64,000 nt of DNA from Castor canadensis (taxonomy: Eukaryota; Chordata; Mammalia; Rodentia; Castoridae), in contig NC_133389.1 of the NCBI RefSeq assembly GCF_047511655.1, forward strand, positions 128,471,973-128,535,972, written 5' to 3'. Numbering within the stretch: position 1 is the stretch's first letter; each line of letters opens with the position of its first letter. The notes beneath the pieces are model-generated. The model was not told the DNA's origin and searched no databases. It saw only the letters and a list, made by a program, of their open reading frames with translations. Of the stretch, positions 12,296 through 24,071 are shown in pieces. The position numbers were made by a program, and so were the translations under genes.

Positions 12296-13195
12296 GGTAA
12301 GGAATGGCATCCATTAGTAAAAAAAACCCAAAAAAAACCTAACTGTAAAATTGCAATATGGACACAAGATGTGAAGAAGAAATACAGAATGCTGTGAGAG
12401 TCTAAAAATAGAGGGATTCTACCTAGCTTAAAAAGTCAAGAAGTCTCCCCTAAAAAAAAATAACACTGGGATCAGAAGTATAAGTCAGATTTACCTTAGC
12501 AAAGAAGGAAAGAAAGATCATTCCAAATGGAGAACACCATATGCAAAGGCCTGTGAAAGGAGGGAACTTAGAGGAGCCAGTCTGACTGAAGAGGAGATCC
12601 CCCAAAGAAGAGTCAGGTACAAGTTGAGTTTAGGCCTTGCAGCACCCCTTAGTCCATATTCAAAGGATTATGCACAGTGAGAATCACAAAGATTCCAATC
12701 AGAAGCTAATATAATCAGGGCTGCACTTGAAAAGATCACAGTAACTGCAGGGTAGAAAAGAGACAAAGAGCTGCTAGGACTCATCTCTGTGATGAGGTAA
12801 GAGTGACAATAGTTTAGGAAGGGGACAGTGAGACAAGGGACAAAGGTGATAATGGTAGAAATTCAGGGAGAAGTAGATTTGAGAAATATTTGGAGGTAAA
12901 ATCAACAGGACTTAGGGAGAGGACTTTCAAAATATAGGAAAGAGTGGTGTCAGACTTATTTTTACACACCCATTGTACATAACTGGATGGCTGCTGGTGC
13001 CATTTAGTATCCTCTAGGATACTAAAAGGACAGGGCTCAAAAACTGGGAAGAGTTTAGGACATGATGGATTTGAGGTGGCCCCAAGACATCTGGAGATAT
13101 CAGGTAGACAGTTAAATAAATAGTCCTGAAGTTGCCAGAGCCCTGAGCTAGATGCAATTATGAGATACCTGTGTGGAGTTGGACACTGAAGCCAG

Positions 13196-13640
13196 TGTGT
13201 TAGTTTTCTTAGTCTGCCATAACACATTACCACAACATGGCAGTTTAAACAACAGAAATGTATTCTGTCAGTGTTTAAGGCTTAAAGTCCAAAATCCATC
13301 AGGGGCATGCTCCTCCTGCAGGCTCTAGAAAGACTCCTTCATTGCTTCTTCCAGCTGCTGCTGGCTGCCTCTCAGTCCTTTACTGTTTCCTTACCTTTGA
13401 CCATGTGATTCCAGACTCTGCTGGTGTTTTTCTCTTTTGTGTGTCTCCTCTTCTCTCTATTTGCCTCTATTTGTCTCTTATGGGACACTTGTCATTGTAT
13501 TTAGGACCAACTATACAATCCAGGATGGTCTCATCTAGATACACTTACAATTAGTACATCTGCGAAGACTTTTCCCAATAAGCTCATGGTCACAGGTTCC
13601 AAGGTTTAAAATGTGGACATATGATTCAAGCTACTCAACA
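13196..13640 (-). mobile_element. MLT1-type LTR inserted in the L2 fossil
   Basis: On the plus strand it opens 'gtgttagttttcttagtctg', 'ccataacacattaccacaac' (reverse of an MLT1 3' end) and closes 'ggtttaaaatgtggacatat', 'gattcaagctactcaaca' (reverse of its 5' end). L2-type sequence continues on both sides. Confidence 0.72.
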
Positions 13641-14109
13641 CGCATGCATCACATGCCTGAGATACCCAAGATAATATAGAGTAAGGCAAGAAAATGGCCT
13701 AAGACTGTGCCTAGAGAAACTCTGATGTTTATTCAGTTTGCCGTGAAGAATAGACAATAATCATGTCCATCAATAAAAGAAGTTCCTGGAGAATCTGAGC
13801 TCATTATCAATTAGAACTCCCCAAACTTTCCCATGATTCATCATTCTCACCCACTAGCCCTTTGCTCTTACACGCCCCTGTACAATTCTTTTCTCAAATT
13901 CTTCTGCCCAGTATTACTTAGAACTTAATTAGCACTCTCATTAATTACTCTCTAGATTTTCTGTATGCATTAGTCTTAATGTGCTCCTGAGGGCAGGCTG
14001 TGCTTCTATTTCCCCGGTATTTCCCCACAGCATTCAATATAGTACTAAACAGGTGACATACATCCAATGGATAGTTGCTGATTGTAAGTTTAGTATTAAT
14101 TTTCCATTT

Positions 14110-14585
14110 TTTAATTTTCTAGTACTTCTAGCAAGCTACAAATTTAGTGGATTAAAATCATAATAATTTATAATCTTACAGTTAATAGATCTGTGACAAT
14201 ACAAATCTCAGTGGACTTACATGAATGTGTGTACAGAGCCAGGTTCCTTTCTGGAAGCTTCTTTCTATGCCTTTTCCAGCTTCTAAAGTCCTCTTGCATT
14301 CATTCCTTGGCTCATGGCCCCATTCTTCCATCTCCAAAGCCAGCAACAGTAAGTTCTTCTCACATCTAACCACTATGATCTCCTTCCTCATCCACTTACA
14401 ACTAACTGTCCTTATAACAGACCTGTCATGACAATCCAGGATAATTTCTCTAAGACCAGAAAATTAGCAGCCTTAATTTCATCTGCAGCTTAAATTCCTT
14501 TGCCATGTAAAGTAATGTATTTACAGTTCCCAGGGATTAGGATGTGGACATCATAGGGGAGAGCAGCCATTATTTTGTCTCCTCA
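14110..14585 (-). mobile_element. MLT1-type LTR
   Basis: The plus strand reads 'gcaagctacaaatttagtgg', 'ttaaaatcataataattt' at one end and 'cagttcccagggattaggat', 'gtggacatcataggg' at the other, with 'gaccagaaaattagcagcct' between: a reversed MLT1 LTR. No internal proviral sequence is visible. Confidence 0.7.
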
Positions 14586-14637
14586 TATTTATGTATTAAA
14601 TTGCACAGCCAGGATGTTTGCCTTTGAACACAGGCTC

Positions 14638-14661
14638 ACAAACAACAACAACAACAACAAC
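14638..14661. repeat. (CAA)n microsatellite
   Basis: About seven CAA units; the Asn run of a short frame at 14575-14826 is simply this tract. Confidence 0.9.
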
Positions 14662-15224
14662 CTGACTCCCAATTCCTGTTCCATGAGCAGGAAGACTTCT
14701 AAACAAAACATGAAGAACTATTACTTGGTGCTAACTAGTTGTCAGTCAGCAAAGAAAGGACAAGTGCTAACAGGTGGCCCAAAATGGAGATGTATACCTG
14801 GCCTCAGAATCTTGAAAATCCTGTAAAAATTTCTTCAGAGTTTGCTGTGTATCTGTGGCCAAGTACCTACTAATACTAATGCATTACCATCCAAGTAAGG
14901 ACACCATGAAGACCAAAAAGGACACAATAGATGTGATCTGGATTTATAATCACCCTAGAAGAGGTAGAGAATATTGCCAAAATGAAGGAAATTCTTTTTA
15001 TCTGGCTGTTTAGGGCCAGGGGGTGTAAAACTGGCTCATGTCCACATAAGACACTTGCTATTGCTCCTTGGCCACTAGTTTGGGACCAACTCATACACAA
15101 GTGCAGTGCTAGAGCCAGGACAACTCTGTTGTCAGAACTGTTACATTTGGGTCGCCTTGCTTTGCCCACCAAAAGTTCAACACATTCCAAAATGCCTCCT
15201 TGTATTTACCGAGAGCCTCGTTTT
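14662..15224. other. Unassigned intergenic sequence
   Basis: No domain or known repeat. Overlapping frames of about 100 and 160 codons lie on opposite strands (14876-15190 minus, 14982-15461 plus); the second runs into a MIR and is not a gene. Confidence 0.4.
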
Positions 15225-15442
15225 ACCAAAGTACTTTCACACATTCTTCTGGATCTTCACAATAGTTCTGTAAGGCCAGCCAAGAAAATGCACCTTAGAC
15301 TTTCTGCACTTTGCAAAAGAGGAAGCTGGATGCAGAAGAATCAAGTGGCTTTTCCAAGGCCACAGAACTGCTTGTACCAGAAACCCAAATGGTCCCAATT
15401 CAGGTCCCACTTCAGGGCTCTTTTTCCCATACTCTGGGAGAT
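15225..15442 (-). mobile_element. MIR SINE
   Basis: The plus strand reads 'tactttcacacattcttctg', 'gatcttcacaatagttctgt', 'aaaagaggaagctggatg' and 'ttccaaggccacagaactgc', the reversed MIR order (core, then B-box/5' end). It accounts for most of a 159-codon frame ending at 15461. Confidence 0.7.
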
Positions 15443-15473
15443 TGGCATCATCCTTCATTAGAAACCCTATTAG

Positions 15474-15700
15474 GGAGCCGGGTGCCGGTGACTCACACCT
15501 GTAATCCTAGCTACTCAGGAGGCAGAGATCAGGAGTATTGGATTCGAAGCCAGCTTGGGGAAATAGTTTGTGAGTCCCTATCTCAAAAATACCCAACACA
15601 AAAGAGGGCTGGCCGTGTGGCTCAAGTGGTAGAGTGTCTGCCTAGCAAGTGTGAGGCCCTGAATTCAAGCACCAGTACCACCAAAAAAAAAAAAAGGAGA
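15474..15700 (+). mobile_element. Complete dimeric B1-ID SINE with 14-bp TSD
   Basis: The left B1-type arm ('gccgggtgccggtgactcac', 'acctgtaatcctagctactc') carries the 7SL-type pol III promoter. A linker 'atacccaacacaaaa' joins it to an ID arm with A-box ('tggctcaagtggtag') and B-box-like ('aattcaagc') sequence, then poly-A. Perfect 14-bp duplications 'agaaaccctattag' flank it (15460-15473 and 15701-15714), fixing both ends and implying relatively recent L1-driven insertion. The ID arm is full length. Confidence 0.95.
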
Positions 15701-15714
15701 AGAAACCCTATTAG

Positions 15715-16480
15715 ACGGAAGCATGGGGAACCAGCCAACTTGTAACCACCTTCTCAAGAGCCTACTTGAGACTGTTGCCTGAGACTTAAAGAAAAATAGC
15801 ATAAATACTGATATGTTCTCTCTGATTTGACTTTTAAATGGATAAGGAAACATTCAAAGCATGTATTTCTTGCCTCCAGCTACTCTGGAGACAGAGCTAT
15901 TCTCAGACCACTCTCTAGCAGGTGGCTACAGCCACATCTTTGAATAAGGACAATGACACTTTTGATATATAAAATGTAATTTGCCTTCCTATCATTAACA
16001 AACACTTTTTCAGAGAGCAAATCTCGTAGCTCAGGCAAATGTGAAAGCATTGCCTATCTGCCCGTGGATTACATAAATCGACACTGTCTCCTCCAGCAGG
16101 GGGTGATAAGAATTGATGGTTGTGAAGTGATCTGAGATTAGTAGCACATTATAAATAAAGCTAACACTTTTCATCATACAGGTTAAAAATCAGGAGAGAA
16201 CACACAGGAAGAATGTTTATTCTGCCCTTAGAGCAAACAAACACAGGCTTTAAAAAGCAGGAAGCATTTTCCCTACTCACTGGTTTTTAAAAAGCAACAC
16301 TGAAGAGGAGTTATGAGAGGACAGCTTGGATCTAACATTTAGGTTAGCTCAGCAGAATCAATACATTTTCAAGAATTATTTCACTAAAATTGGAAGTTTG
16401 AACTGGGATAAGAGGCGTGTGGGGGTGATGTATGTAAGAAGGTAAAAATCAGGTAAACTTCTTAGTATCTGTTTATTTTC
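15715..16480. other. Unassigned intergenic sequence
   Basis: No gene or recognised repeat, apart from a CTCF-like motif at 16093-16106. Confidence 0.4.
16093..16106 (+). promoter_or_regulatory. CTCF-like motif, plus orientation
   Basis: CCAGCAGGGGGTGA fits the CTCF core CCASYAGRKGGCRS at 12 of 14 positions (mismatches at 12 and 14). A single short motif has a substantial chance rate; occupancy is not shown. Confidence 0.35.
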
Positions 16481-16486
16481 TTTCAT

Positions 16487-16582
16487 TTGTTCATTAGTTC
16501 ATTCATTCATTCATTAGTTCAGGATATAGACATTGAGTTCCAGGTACCATTCTATGTCCTGGGCAAGAAAACAGACGAAGCA
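16487..16582 (+). mobile_element. L2-like tail with (TTCA)n tract
   Basis: A short (attc)n tract at about 16495-16515 is followed by 'ttccaggtaccattctatgt' and 'cctgggcaagaaaacag', resembling the L2 'ccaggcactgttctaggc..tgg' region. It is diverged and short. Confidence 0.4.
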
Positions 16583-16599
16583 CCTGGAGGGTTGTTGTG

Positions 16600-16715
16600 G
16601 AGTTTGTTTATTTGTTCATTGGTTAAGACAGGGTCACTAGCCTCAGACTCACAACCCTCCTGCTTCAGCCTCCCAAGTGCTGGGATTACAAATGTGTACC
16701 ACCACACCTGGCTAA
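16600..16715 (-). mobile_element. B1 SINE
   Basis: The plus strand shows a degraded T-rich tail (tttgtttatttg), 'agacagggtcactagcct', 'cagcctcccaagtgctggga', 'ttacaaatgtgtaccaccac' and 'acctggct': a reversed B1 with the usual terminus. Confidence 0.85.
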
Positions 16716-17395
16716 CATCTAAAGTTTTTTAAGTACAAAGAATTTAGAAAATGTGTCCAGTTGTGAAAAACATGAAAACTTAATCCAAAATAATAAGACG
16801 AAGACATTGTAGACTGTGTGCAATTATATAAGACCTTTCATTGGAGGGAAAATGTCTCCTAGAGAGACTGGGAGAATAGCCAGAGCTCTGGGGCCAAGGC
16901 CAGCTCTCTCCTTGGTCTTAAAAGAGTGAAGCAGATCCTCCCTCATTTTCTCTGCTGGTTGGTGTTTTAGGATCACAGTTACTATGGCTAGCTGTGTTCA
17001 TTAAAAATAACCTTAGGAGAAATGTTGACTTACATATATGGAGGAAAAGGGGTGTGACTTAAAGACACAAAGCAAAACATTGATTGATGGCTAAAATGTG
17101 TGAGTACTAGCATATTTAGATGTGGTACATTGGAGGATACAGGATGCTTATCATCTCAAGTGGTTCATACCCAGTTCCAGTCCTAAATATACCCATAGAT
17201 TTTGCTCTATAAAAGCCAGAGTCAACATCCTGCATCCCAACTATTATACCATTCCTCAGTCTCTCTGGCTTGGCCACCATTCATCTACACTAGAGAACTG
17301 CCCACCTGTTTTCTGACAAGTGCCTTTGTACCCTGGTCTTCTTCCTCCAATCCTAGCATAGCTCACATTCCCACCAGATTCTGATACTTCCCATG
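16716..17395. other. Unassigned intergenic sequence
   Basis: Nothing recognised. Confidence 0.4.
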
Positions 17396-17645
17396 AGCTG
17401 CTGCCTTCACCTGGAACCTCCTCCCCTCATCATCATCCTATCAGGACCCTTCCCCTAATTCCCACACATTCTTTAAGTACTTCCTGACCCTCAAAACTGG
17501 TAAGATTCCTGTCAAGTGCTCCCTCCCTTCTCTTGCTTCACTGGCTTTGAGACCATTTTCTTTTAGGCTAGAAGTTCTATGAAGGTGGATTGCCCAGTGC
17601 CTGGTCCACAGCAGCTACACATGGAGTAAAGGTGAACCTGTGATA
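17396..17645 (+). mobile_element. L2 LINE 3' end
   Basis: 'cacctggaacctcctcccct', 'ttctttaagtacttcctgac', 'tagaagttctatgaaggtgg' and 'cccagtgcctggtccacagc' follow the L2 3' terminal order. A second copy may begin near 17645 and reach about 17800. Confidence 0.65.
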
Positions 17646-17800
17646 GGCACCCTTCCTTTGTGCTCTTGCAAAATCCTGTACATAACCCTATTATAGTCCA
17701 TGTACCTGCAACTGCCTCCTTGGCTTGTCTTTCTTTCCCCCTGAGGGGAAGGTTTATCTTTCATCTGTGTCCCCACTGCTGCCCCAGTGACAGACATGAA

Positions 17801-18570
17801 GGAGATTCAAAGAGTCCAACTTCATTTCTTAAAATCTTAACTCACTCTGTGCTTATACTAAGCAACATGAGTCAGCTTAACTACCAGATGAAGTAGACCC
17901 AATATAACCCAATTCTAGCTTTTCCATTCCTAAAGTTGCTGCTATTCTTAATAGTACTGGATTCAAAGTATGGTGAACAGTGAGTGCTCAATGACAGGGT
18001 GGTGCAGGATTCATGGCCTGTGTATTTATTATGTTAACTGGGAGGCCTGCTCCTGCTACTGTGTTACATCTTGACTCATCTTGTTGCATAAGTAACAAGA
18101 AGTTCTTCTTAGACACCTACTCTGTGCCTAGCATCATCTATAATTAGAAGAAGAAACAGATGGTCTCTCTTGACGAGCTAAGTTTGGGAGACAGAACTAA
18201 TCCACAGTAAAATTCTGAAGCACATGAGACATCTGGGCACCACAGAAAGTGCTGCCACATTTAAGTCACTAGTGTGGCTCTGCAATGCCTCTGGGAAGAC
18301 TGAAGAAATCACCTCTCCACTCCAAGGGGCCTCCTAACCATGCTTTTCAACCAGAGGGATCCAGCTAATGCTGCCAAGAGCTCAGGCCTAGAGAAGCAGG
18401 TGCAAGACACTTTCCTCCCCCTTCCTCACCCCCACTCCCTGCTGCAGAGAGGATATGTTAACCTTTCCGATGTGGACAATATTGGCTTTTAAAATTAGCT
18501 TTCTGAGAAGGGTTTATTTTCCCTGCTTATAAAAATCATATTTTTAAAAGAGAGTGATTTTGACAATATC
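17801..18570. other. Unassigned intergenic sequence
   Basis: No gene, tandem repeat or recognised family. Confidence 0.4.
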
Positions 18571-19300
18571 AATTGTTTGCACAAATGTAGAGTACCTGGA
18601 ACTCACATACATTGCTAGTGGGAATGCAAATGGTATACCCACTTAGGAAAACGGTTCAGCACCTCCTTGGAAAATTAAACATTAAAAAGAATGATGGAGG
18701 GACTGAATATAGCTAAGATATACTATAAGTACTTTTGTAAATGTCACCATGTGCCCCCAGTACAACAATAATATGCTAATAAAAATGAAAAGAAAGTTAA
18801 ACATTAGTGTATAAAGCTAAATATAAATGACCTAGCAATTCTACTCCTAAGTATTTCAGGGGAAAGAAACATGAGGATTTATACCCAAATGCTCATACCA
18901 GCTTTGTTCATAACAGCTAAACTAGGAATAACCAAAAGTTCTGCAGATGAATGGATAGATTATAATATATGAATATCCTTTCTATAGAATACTACTCAAC
19001 AAGAAAAAGGAACAAACCACTGAAACATACAACAACATGGATGAATTTCAAAAACATTATGATGAGTGAAAGAAGCCAAATACAAATTAGCCCAATAATA
19101 TGACTCTGTTTATGCAGAATGCCAGAAAAAACCAATCTAGAGTGATAGAAAGCCAATTGGTGATTGTCTGGGGCTGGCTGTTCACTAGGAAACAGATGAT
19201 GGGAATGTTTATGCCTTAATAATGGTTATATGATCACATACACTTGTCAAAGCTCATATAAATTGGATGCACTTTATTATATATAGATTATTATCATCAA
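18571..19300 (+). mobile_element. Ancient L1 3' end (ORF2 C-terminus and 3'UTR), split
   Basis: 'cattgctagtgggaatgcaa', 'gacctagcaattctactcct', 'tttatacccaaatgctcata', 'gaatactactcaacaag' and 'atgatgagtgaaagaagcc' are the conserved C-terminal ORF2 DNA of old mammalian L1s. The frame is broken. A 107-bp retroposed unit interrupts it at 18685-18791. Confidence 0.9.
18685..18791 (+). mobile_element. Short retroposed element with TSD, copy 2
   Basis: Shares 'gaatgatggagg', 'acttttgtaaatgtcacca' and 'cagtacaacaata' with 4490-4607 but lacks its G-rich head. Fifteen-bp duplications 'gaaaattaaacatta' (18670-18684) and 'gaaagttaaacatta' (18792-18806; one mismatch) flank it, and it sits inside a recognisable L1, which fixes its boundaries independently. 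Confidence 0.75.
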
Positions 19301-19860
19301 TAAAGTTGATTTTTTAGGAATGGTTTTTAGATGCATTTTTAAAAGTCCTTTGATTTACAATTCACCTTGAGAAAACAGACAACTTTTTAACTGACTAATA
19401 AATAAAGGCTAAGAGCCCCCATTTATTACAGAAAACTTGTCTTTTGTTGCTAATGATACATTTCCTACTCATCAGCTTCAAAACAAAATTTCTTTGGCAA
19501 TCTAACATTCAATAATTATCATGAATGTGACCCAAGTGTTTCATAAGGACCTCTCTAAAGGGTAATTGTAAAAGGAGGGTTCCATTTTCTATGAACATGA
19601 GTGAGGTTGGTTAACATTCTGAATGTGTTCCTGTGTAACAGACAAGTATCAACATCTACATGTGTAATTTTATTCATGAACCATTTCTCTAGGACATCTC
19701 CATGAGTCAGAAAACTGCTTCATCTATATTTGATGAAGAGTGGATTCTCTACTTAATTGATCAAGTCCACTTCAGGGAATTTCTGTCTTTAAATCACAAG
19801 ATACCTTGTTTCCAACATGGATAAAAATTCTGCATAGCAGCTTTTGTCAAGAAAGGCAGT
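19301..19860. other. Unassigned intergenic sequence
   Basis: Nothing recognised. Confidence 0.4.
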
Positions 19861-19864
19861 ACGT

Positions 19865-20075
19865 GAAAGTTAAGAGCAGAGGTTTTGAAAATCTGGCACC
19901 TTGGTCAAACCTGGGCTTCTCATCTTACTAATGACCTTAAGCCACTCATTCAAACTCTCTAAGCTTCCATTTCTTCCTGAGTAAAACAGGGATTTCAGTT
20001 TATACCTGCCTCACAGGACAACTGAGAGGCCTCAGCAAGATACTCCATGTAGGCACTTGGCACTTTGCGAGGTAT
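19865..20075 (+). mobile_element. MIR SINE
   Basis: 'aatgaccttaagccactcat', 'tctctaagcttccatttctt', 'tgagtaaaacagggatttc' and 'tacctgcctcacaggacaac' are the MIR core in order, followed by a diverged tail. Confidence 0.8.
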
Positions 20076-22349
20076 GTATTGCCTCCTTATTAACAAGCTT
20101 GGAGTACTTTACAGACCATAGAAGTTTTAGCAAAGAATAGGTGGCATTATGACTACTTAGCTATAAGAGAAAGATGAGAAACAAACATGTTATTTGACCT
20201 ACTATGGCTCACATTAATGAGCGAACTAGATCTTAAGTCTATGGACTTTTCTTAAAGTAGTCTACCATTCAGATTTCCTGCTCTAGAAATCTTCTAAAAC
20301 AAATACTAAATTAGCTTCATGTCTACAAATAACTTTTTTAAAAATCTGGGGTAATACTTGAATTTGAACCCATGAAATTAACTCAGCTAGTGAACCACTG
20401 CTTGGTGTCACTACCTTTCTTTCTGGAAACATTCCAGCTTCTTCCCATAAAGTAAAGCTTGCCCTTAAAGTTATATCTAAATGTATCAATTTCTAATTAA
20501 GGATGTAAAGTCCACTTAGAAAGGTAAGTGGTTAGTAATGAAGAATCTTCTGAAATGTTAATGGTTGTGTTAAGCAACTTCCATCCTTGCTAGAGTTCAG
20601 TAAATTTTTCTTCATGAAAGCTTTAAATTTTAGTTCATTTCAGAAACTGCTAAATGTGAGATGTTTATCTTTCTTCATTTCTCTGCATTCTACTCTCTGG
20701 CAAAGTGAAGATCTTTTGGGTTCTCTCTTACAACCATCATTTGGCTATGCTATTTATTCTGCTTGAACCTCCTCCTCCCTCCTTCATGTGGCTAACTCAT
20801 AGTCTTTCAAAAAACACTCTGCACACATCCTCACATCCTGACTGCGTGGTACTGGTCTCCTGGAAGGGGATTCTATGACCACCATCTTTCCTTAGCCAAG
20901 AATTTATCCCATCTTATGTCAGGTTGTAATTTCTCCATAAGGTAAAGTCTGTGACTGTCTTGTTCAGCGCTATTTCCCTGCATTGGTACAGGCTTTGCAA
21001 CAAACTGTTGACAAATTAGCTATCTAAGCATCTCCCATTAGCTTAAAATATATTGGTCCTTCTGACAAAGTCCTTCAGCCTGATCTATTGCTGACCTTAG
21101 ATTTCAAGGCTTCCATATATACCCACCACCTCTTCTGTTACAGTTCTGTCAACTCCTCCAATCCAGCATCCCTGCACTTGTGCAACTGTTTTCCCACCAC
21201 CTTTAGCCTACTCAGCATTAAGCTGTTACTTAATTTATCTCTTAACTATCTCCAATTAGAATATTCTTCCTGCTCATGGTTCTTTTCCTGGAGGTATAAA
21301 GAATCAAGAGTGGATGTTATGGAAAATAACAGATACTACAAAAGTAGGGTAAAGCTCTCTGGGTAAAGGAATAAATCCTATCAGTAGTTCCTTTGCCTGG
21401 GAGCACTGTTAGAAGTTAGAGAGGAAAGGAGCAATGACCACATGAACAGAGCAACACTTTAAAGCAAGGCAGCCTGAAGTGTCCCAGCTGGAAGGACCTC
21501 TTCAGTGCTGGCCCCTCTCGGTCTCTGCTGTTGTTTTTCTGTCTTCTGGACTCTCCTTCAGGCATCTTTTCTAGTCACCTGTAGTCAAAATCATCAGTTT
21601 CATCATGGATATTTGCCCTGCCCTCCTCTCTCCCACCACTCATATATGTGTATACGTATGTATATATGAGTAAATACTAGATTACAACTGGACCTCCATA
21701 CTTGGATATGTCATATCCATTTCAAATCCCATTCCCATGCACCTGCCTTCCTTTCAAAAAGGATTCTTAACCCCATCTCCAGAACCACCCTTAGCAGCAT
21801 AGCTGGCTTCTCTTTGCCATCTTTGATCTCCACCTTTTCTGTTCATTGACTGCTCAATCTGACGCCGTACTCTAATGATTCCACCACCACGAATCTTCTG
21901 TGAATCCCACATGGCTGCCTCACATGGCCTGATAACAGCAGGACTTGGCTTCTTCCCAGATCACTTTCCTCTGGTGGCTACATTCATATCATTTTTGAGT
22001 CAGTCCACCATGTTGCCTGCTTCTCACTTACTCCCTGGCTCCTAATTTAGTTACTGTCCTTGCCTGGGGCCTCAGCTTACTTTTTGCTGGTTCCTCCTGA
22101 ATTTCCAGAACCAGTGCCTTCCCTAGACAAGATAGCTACCTCCCTGCAAGCTCACAGATGCCCAAAAACAGCCTCCTTTTCCCATCTCAAGCACACACAT
22201 CACCATCACATCATTCTTTGAGGAGCCACTCACTCAAGCCTGTGCGTGTGTATCCATAGCAGACTTGCACTGAAGACTCTAGAACAACTGAAGGAGATGA
22301 CACATTCAGCACAGATCAGCAAATGAATTGAATATTACATATTAATTTT
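20076..22349. other. Unassigned; L2-like region about 20760-21020
   Basis: At 20760-21020, 'cctcctccctccttcatgtg' through 'ggtaaagtctgtgactgtct' fits a plus-strand L2 3' end. Pyrimidine-rich DNA at 21500-22250 may be more L2-derived sequence but is too diverged to call. An AT dinucleotide patch lies at 21643-21668. No gene. Confidence 0.4.
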
Positions 22350-22426
22350 GTTGTACTGGGGTTTGAACTCAGGGCCTCATACTTGCTAGGCAGGTGCTCT
22401 ACTACTTGAGCCATTCCTCCAGCCCA
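22350..22426 (-). mobile_element. ID-type SINE
   Basis: The plus strand reads 'tgtactggggtttgaactca', 'gggcctcatacttgctaggc', 'aggtgctctactacttgagc': a reversed, full-length ID arm with B-box and A-box. The poly-A tail is not preserved. Confidence 0.88.
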
Positions 22427-22829
22427 ATCAGCAAGCAACTTGAAATCCCATGGATTGCCATCTGTCTAAGGCATTTTCCCTGCTGTGGGGGACTTCCACA
22501 CCTTCAAAGCCAGCCTGCAGCTTCCTTGGGTGCATTCAGCAGACCACAGCTCAGTTTCCCACTGTTCTTCCAAATCCCAGAGTCCTCAGGAACTCACCTC
22601 TCACTGCTGGTAGAAAAGTAACAATATCTGTGGTTTTACTTGGTAAAATAAAAAATTAAGTGATTTAAATTTGACTGATTCCCAATTCATCCACTAATAT
22701 AATATGCCCATTAATTGATCTTTCTAGCTGATTATTTCCCCAAAATTCTAGAAAAAGATGTCTTACATCTTCTTTGAAGTAAACATTGCTTTCTCCTGTC
22801 AGTGTCTTTCTTCTCTGTTCAGTCAGCCC

Positions 22830-23090
22830 CGCCGTGGCTCAACTTCTCCGTACTGTCACCTTGGAACTGACCTCCTTGTCTCCCACTTCACCAAGCCCTC
22901 CTCCCTGTCTTACCTTCCCCTCTACCACCAGATTTTATCTTTCAAAGTCCAACTCTGTCACCTGTTGTTCCAAACCTTTAACCACTCCCTGTCCTGTAGG
23001 AACATCTCAGCACCTGAGCTATGATTTGGTCTGCACAGCCCATGACTCCCCATTACCAGGATGTGACCATTCCCTGAAAAAAAAAAAAAT

Positions 23091-23123
<33 letters not shown>

Positions 23124-23350
23124 CCTGGAATTGGGGCACATCCTCAAGAACTCCAACTTATCCTTCAGAATTCAACTCTGGAACCTCGTCAGGGTTAGTG
23201 GCTCTGCTTTTGTACAGTCCCTACAATGGAATGGCTCAATGTGTTTATCCTGCCTTACAACGTGCTTTACTCGCAAGTGTAAGACTATCTTTTTCCCTCT
23301 TGGATCACCAATGTCTTGCACTATGCTTGCTACAAAATTAACAAATGCTT
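22830..23350 (+). mobile_element. L2-like 3' region
   Basis: 'cttatccttcagaattcaac', 'tctggaacctcgtcag' and 'tcaccaatgtcttgcac' fit the L2 terminal region; the upstream pyrimidine-rich part (22830-23075) fits less well. A (CA)n tract breaks it. A 190-codon frame at 22786-23358 runs through the CA tract (His/Thr run) and is not a gene. Confidence 0.45.
23091..23122. repeat. (CA)n microsatellite with upstream A13
   Basis: About 15 CA units preceded by an A13 tract at 23077-23089. Confidence 0.95.
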
Positions 23351-23375
23351 TTGGGTAAAAAGAAAATTAATTTGA

Positions 23376-23582
23376 GGGGCAGGACATAGTGGTGCATGCA
23401 TGTAATTCCAGCAACAAGGGAGGCAGCGGTAGAAAGACTGCAGTCTGAGGCCAGCCCAGGCAAAAGCATGAGATATTATCTGAAGAACAAACCAGAAAGC
23501 AAAAAGACTGGGGGTGTGGCTCAAATGGTAAAACACTTGCAGACCTTCTGTTCAATCCCCACTACAACCTCCCCCCACCAAA
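23376..23582 (+). mobile_element. Dimeric B1-ID SINE, diverged
   Basis: A B1 arm ('catagtggtgcatgcatgta', 'attccagcaacaagggaggc', 'tgaggccagcccaggcaaaa') is followed by an ID arm ('tgggggtgtggctcaaatgg', 'ttcaatccccactacaacc'). The ID middle is altered ('aacacttgcagaccttctg'). Confidence 0.8.
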
Positions 23583-24014
23583 TAAGTTTTTTATGAATGA
23601 ACAATAAGGAGGAGTCTAGAGACAGCAAGTAAGGTTCTCATTGACCAGTTTGAATCCCTTCATCAGACTCCACACAGCTGGAGGATGGAGACAGAAAGGA
23701 CTTGTAGCAACTCATCTCTACGCTCATTCTCAAACAGAAGAGTCTAAAATGAACTGGACATGGAATCCATTTCTAAAGGACAGGTCTGCTTGGAATACTT
23801 TGCACAGTTAACCAAAGTTAGCAGGACATGGATGAGCACTTCCTAAAAGGCCTATGTGCAAAGCAGCATCATAATTCTTAAAAGCAGGAAGTAAACATGT
23901 TTGATTAGCATAGAAATCAATTTTCCTCAAAAGTAGACATACACACAATGACTCTGGATAACCACCCAGCCCTCATGTTGCCAACATCAAGAGCAATCTT
24001 GTGCAACATCAACA

Positions 24015-24071
<57 letters not shown>

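Larger units (their letters stand above)
11806..13790 (+). mobile_element. Ancient L2-like LINE 3' region cut by two LTRs
   Basis: Three pieces in one orientation appear to be a single element: 11806-11926 ('attgatcatctagtgtgcat'), 12296-13195 ('tgcaaaggcctgtgaaagga', 'gagatatcaggtagacagtt', 'gtgtggagttggacactga') and 13641-13790 ('gactgtgcctagagaaactc'). The order matches long untranslated L2-class 3' sequence. LTRs at 11927-12295 and 13196-13640 interrupt it. A 139-codon minus-strand frame at 12814-13233 lies inside it and is spurious. Confidence 0.6.

Noticed and set aside
12814..13233. 139-codon minus-strand frame
   Set aside because: Antisense to the L2-like element and extends into an LTR; no recognisable domain.
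14982..15745. 159- and 144-codon frames
   Set aside because: Built from a reversed MIR and a dimeric SINE; frames of similar length occur on the other strand.
22786..23358. 190-codon plus-strand frame
   Set aside because: It runs through A13 and (CA)n and overlaps L2-like sequence; no domain.
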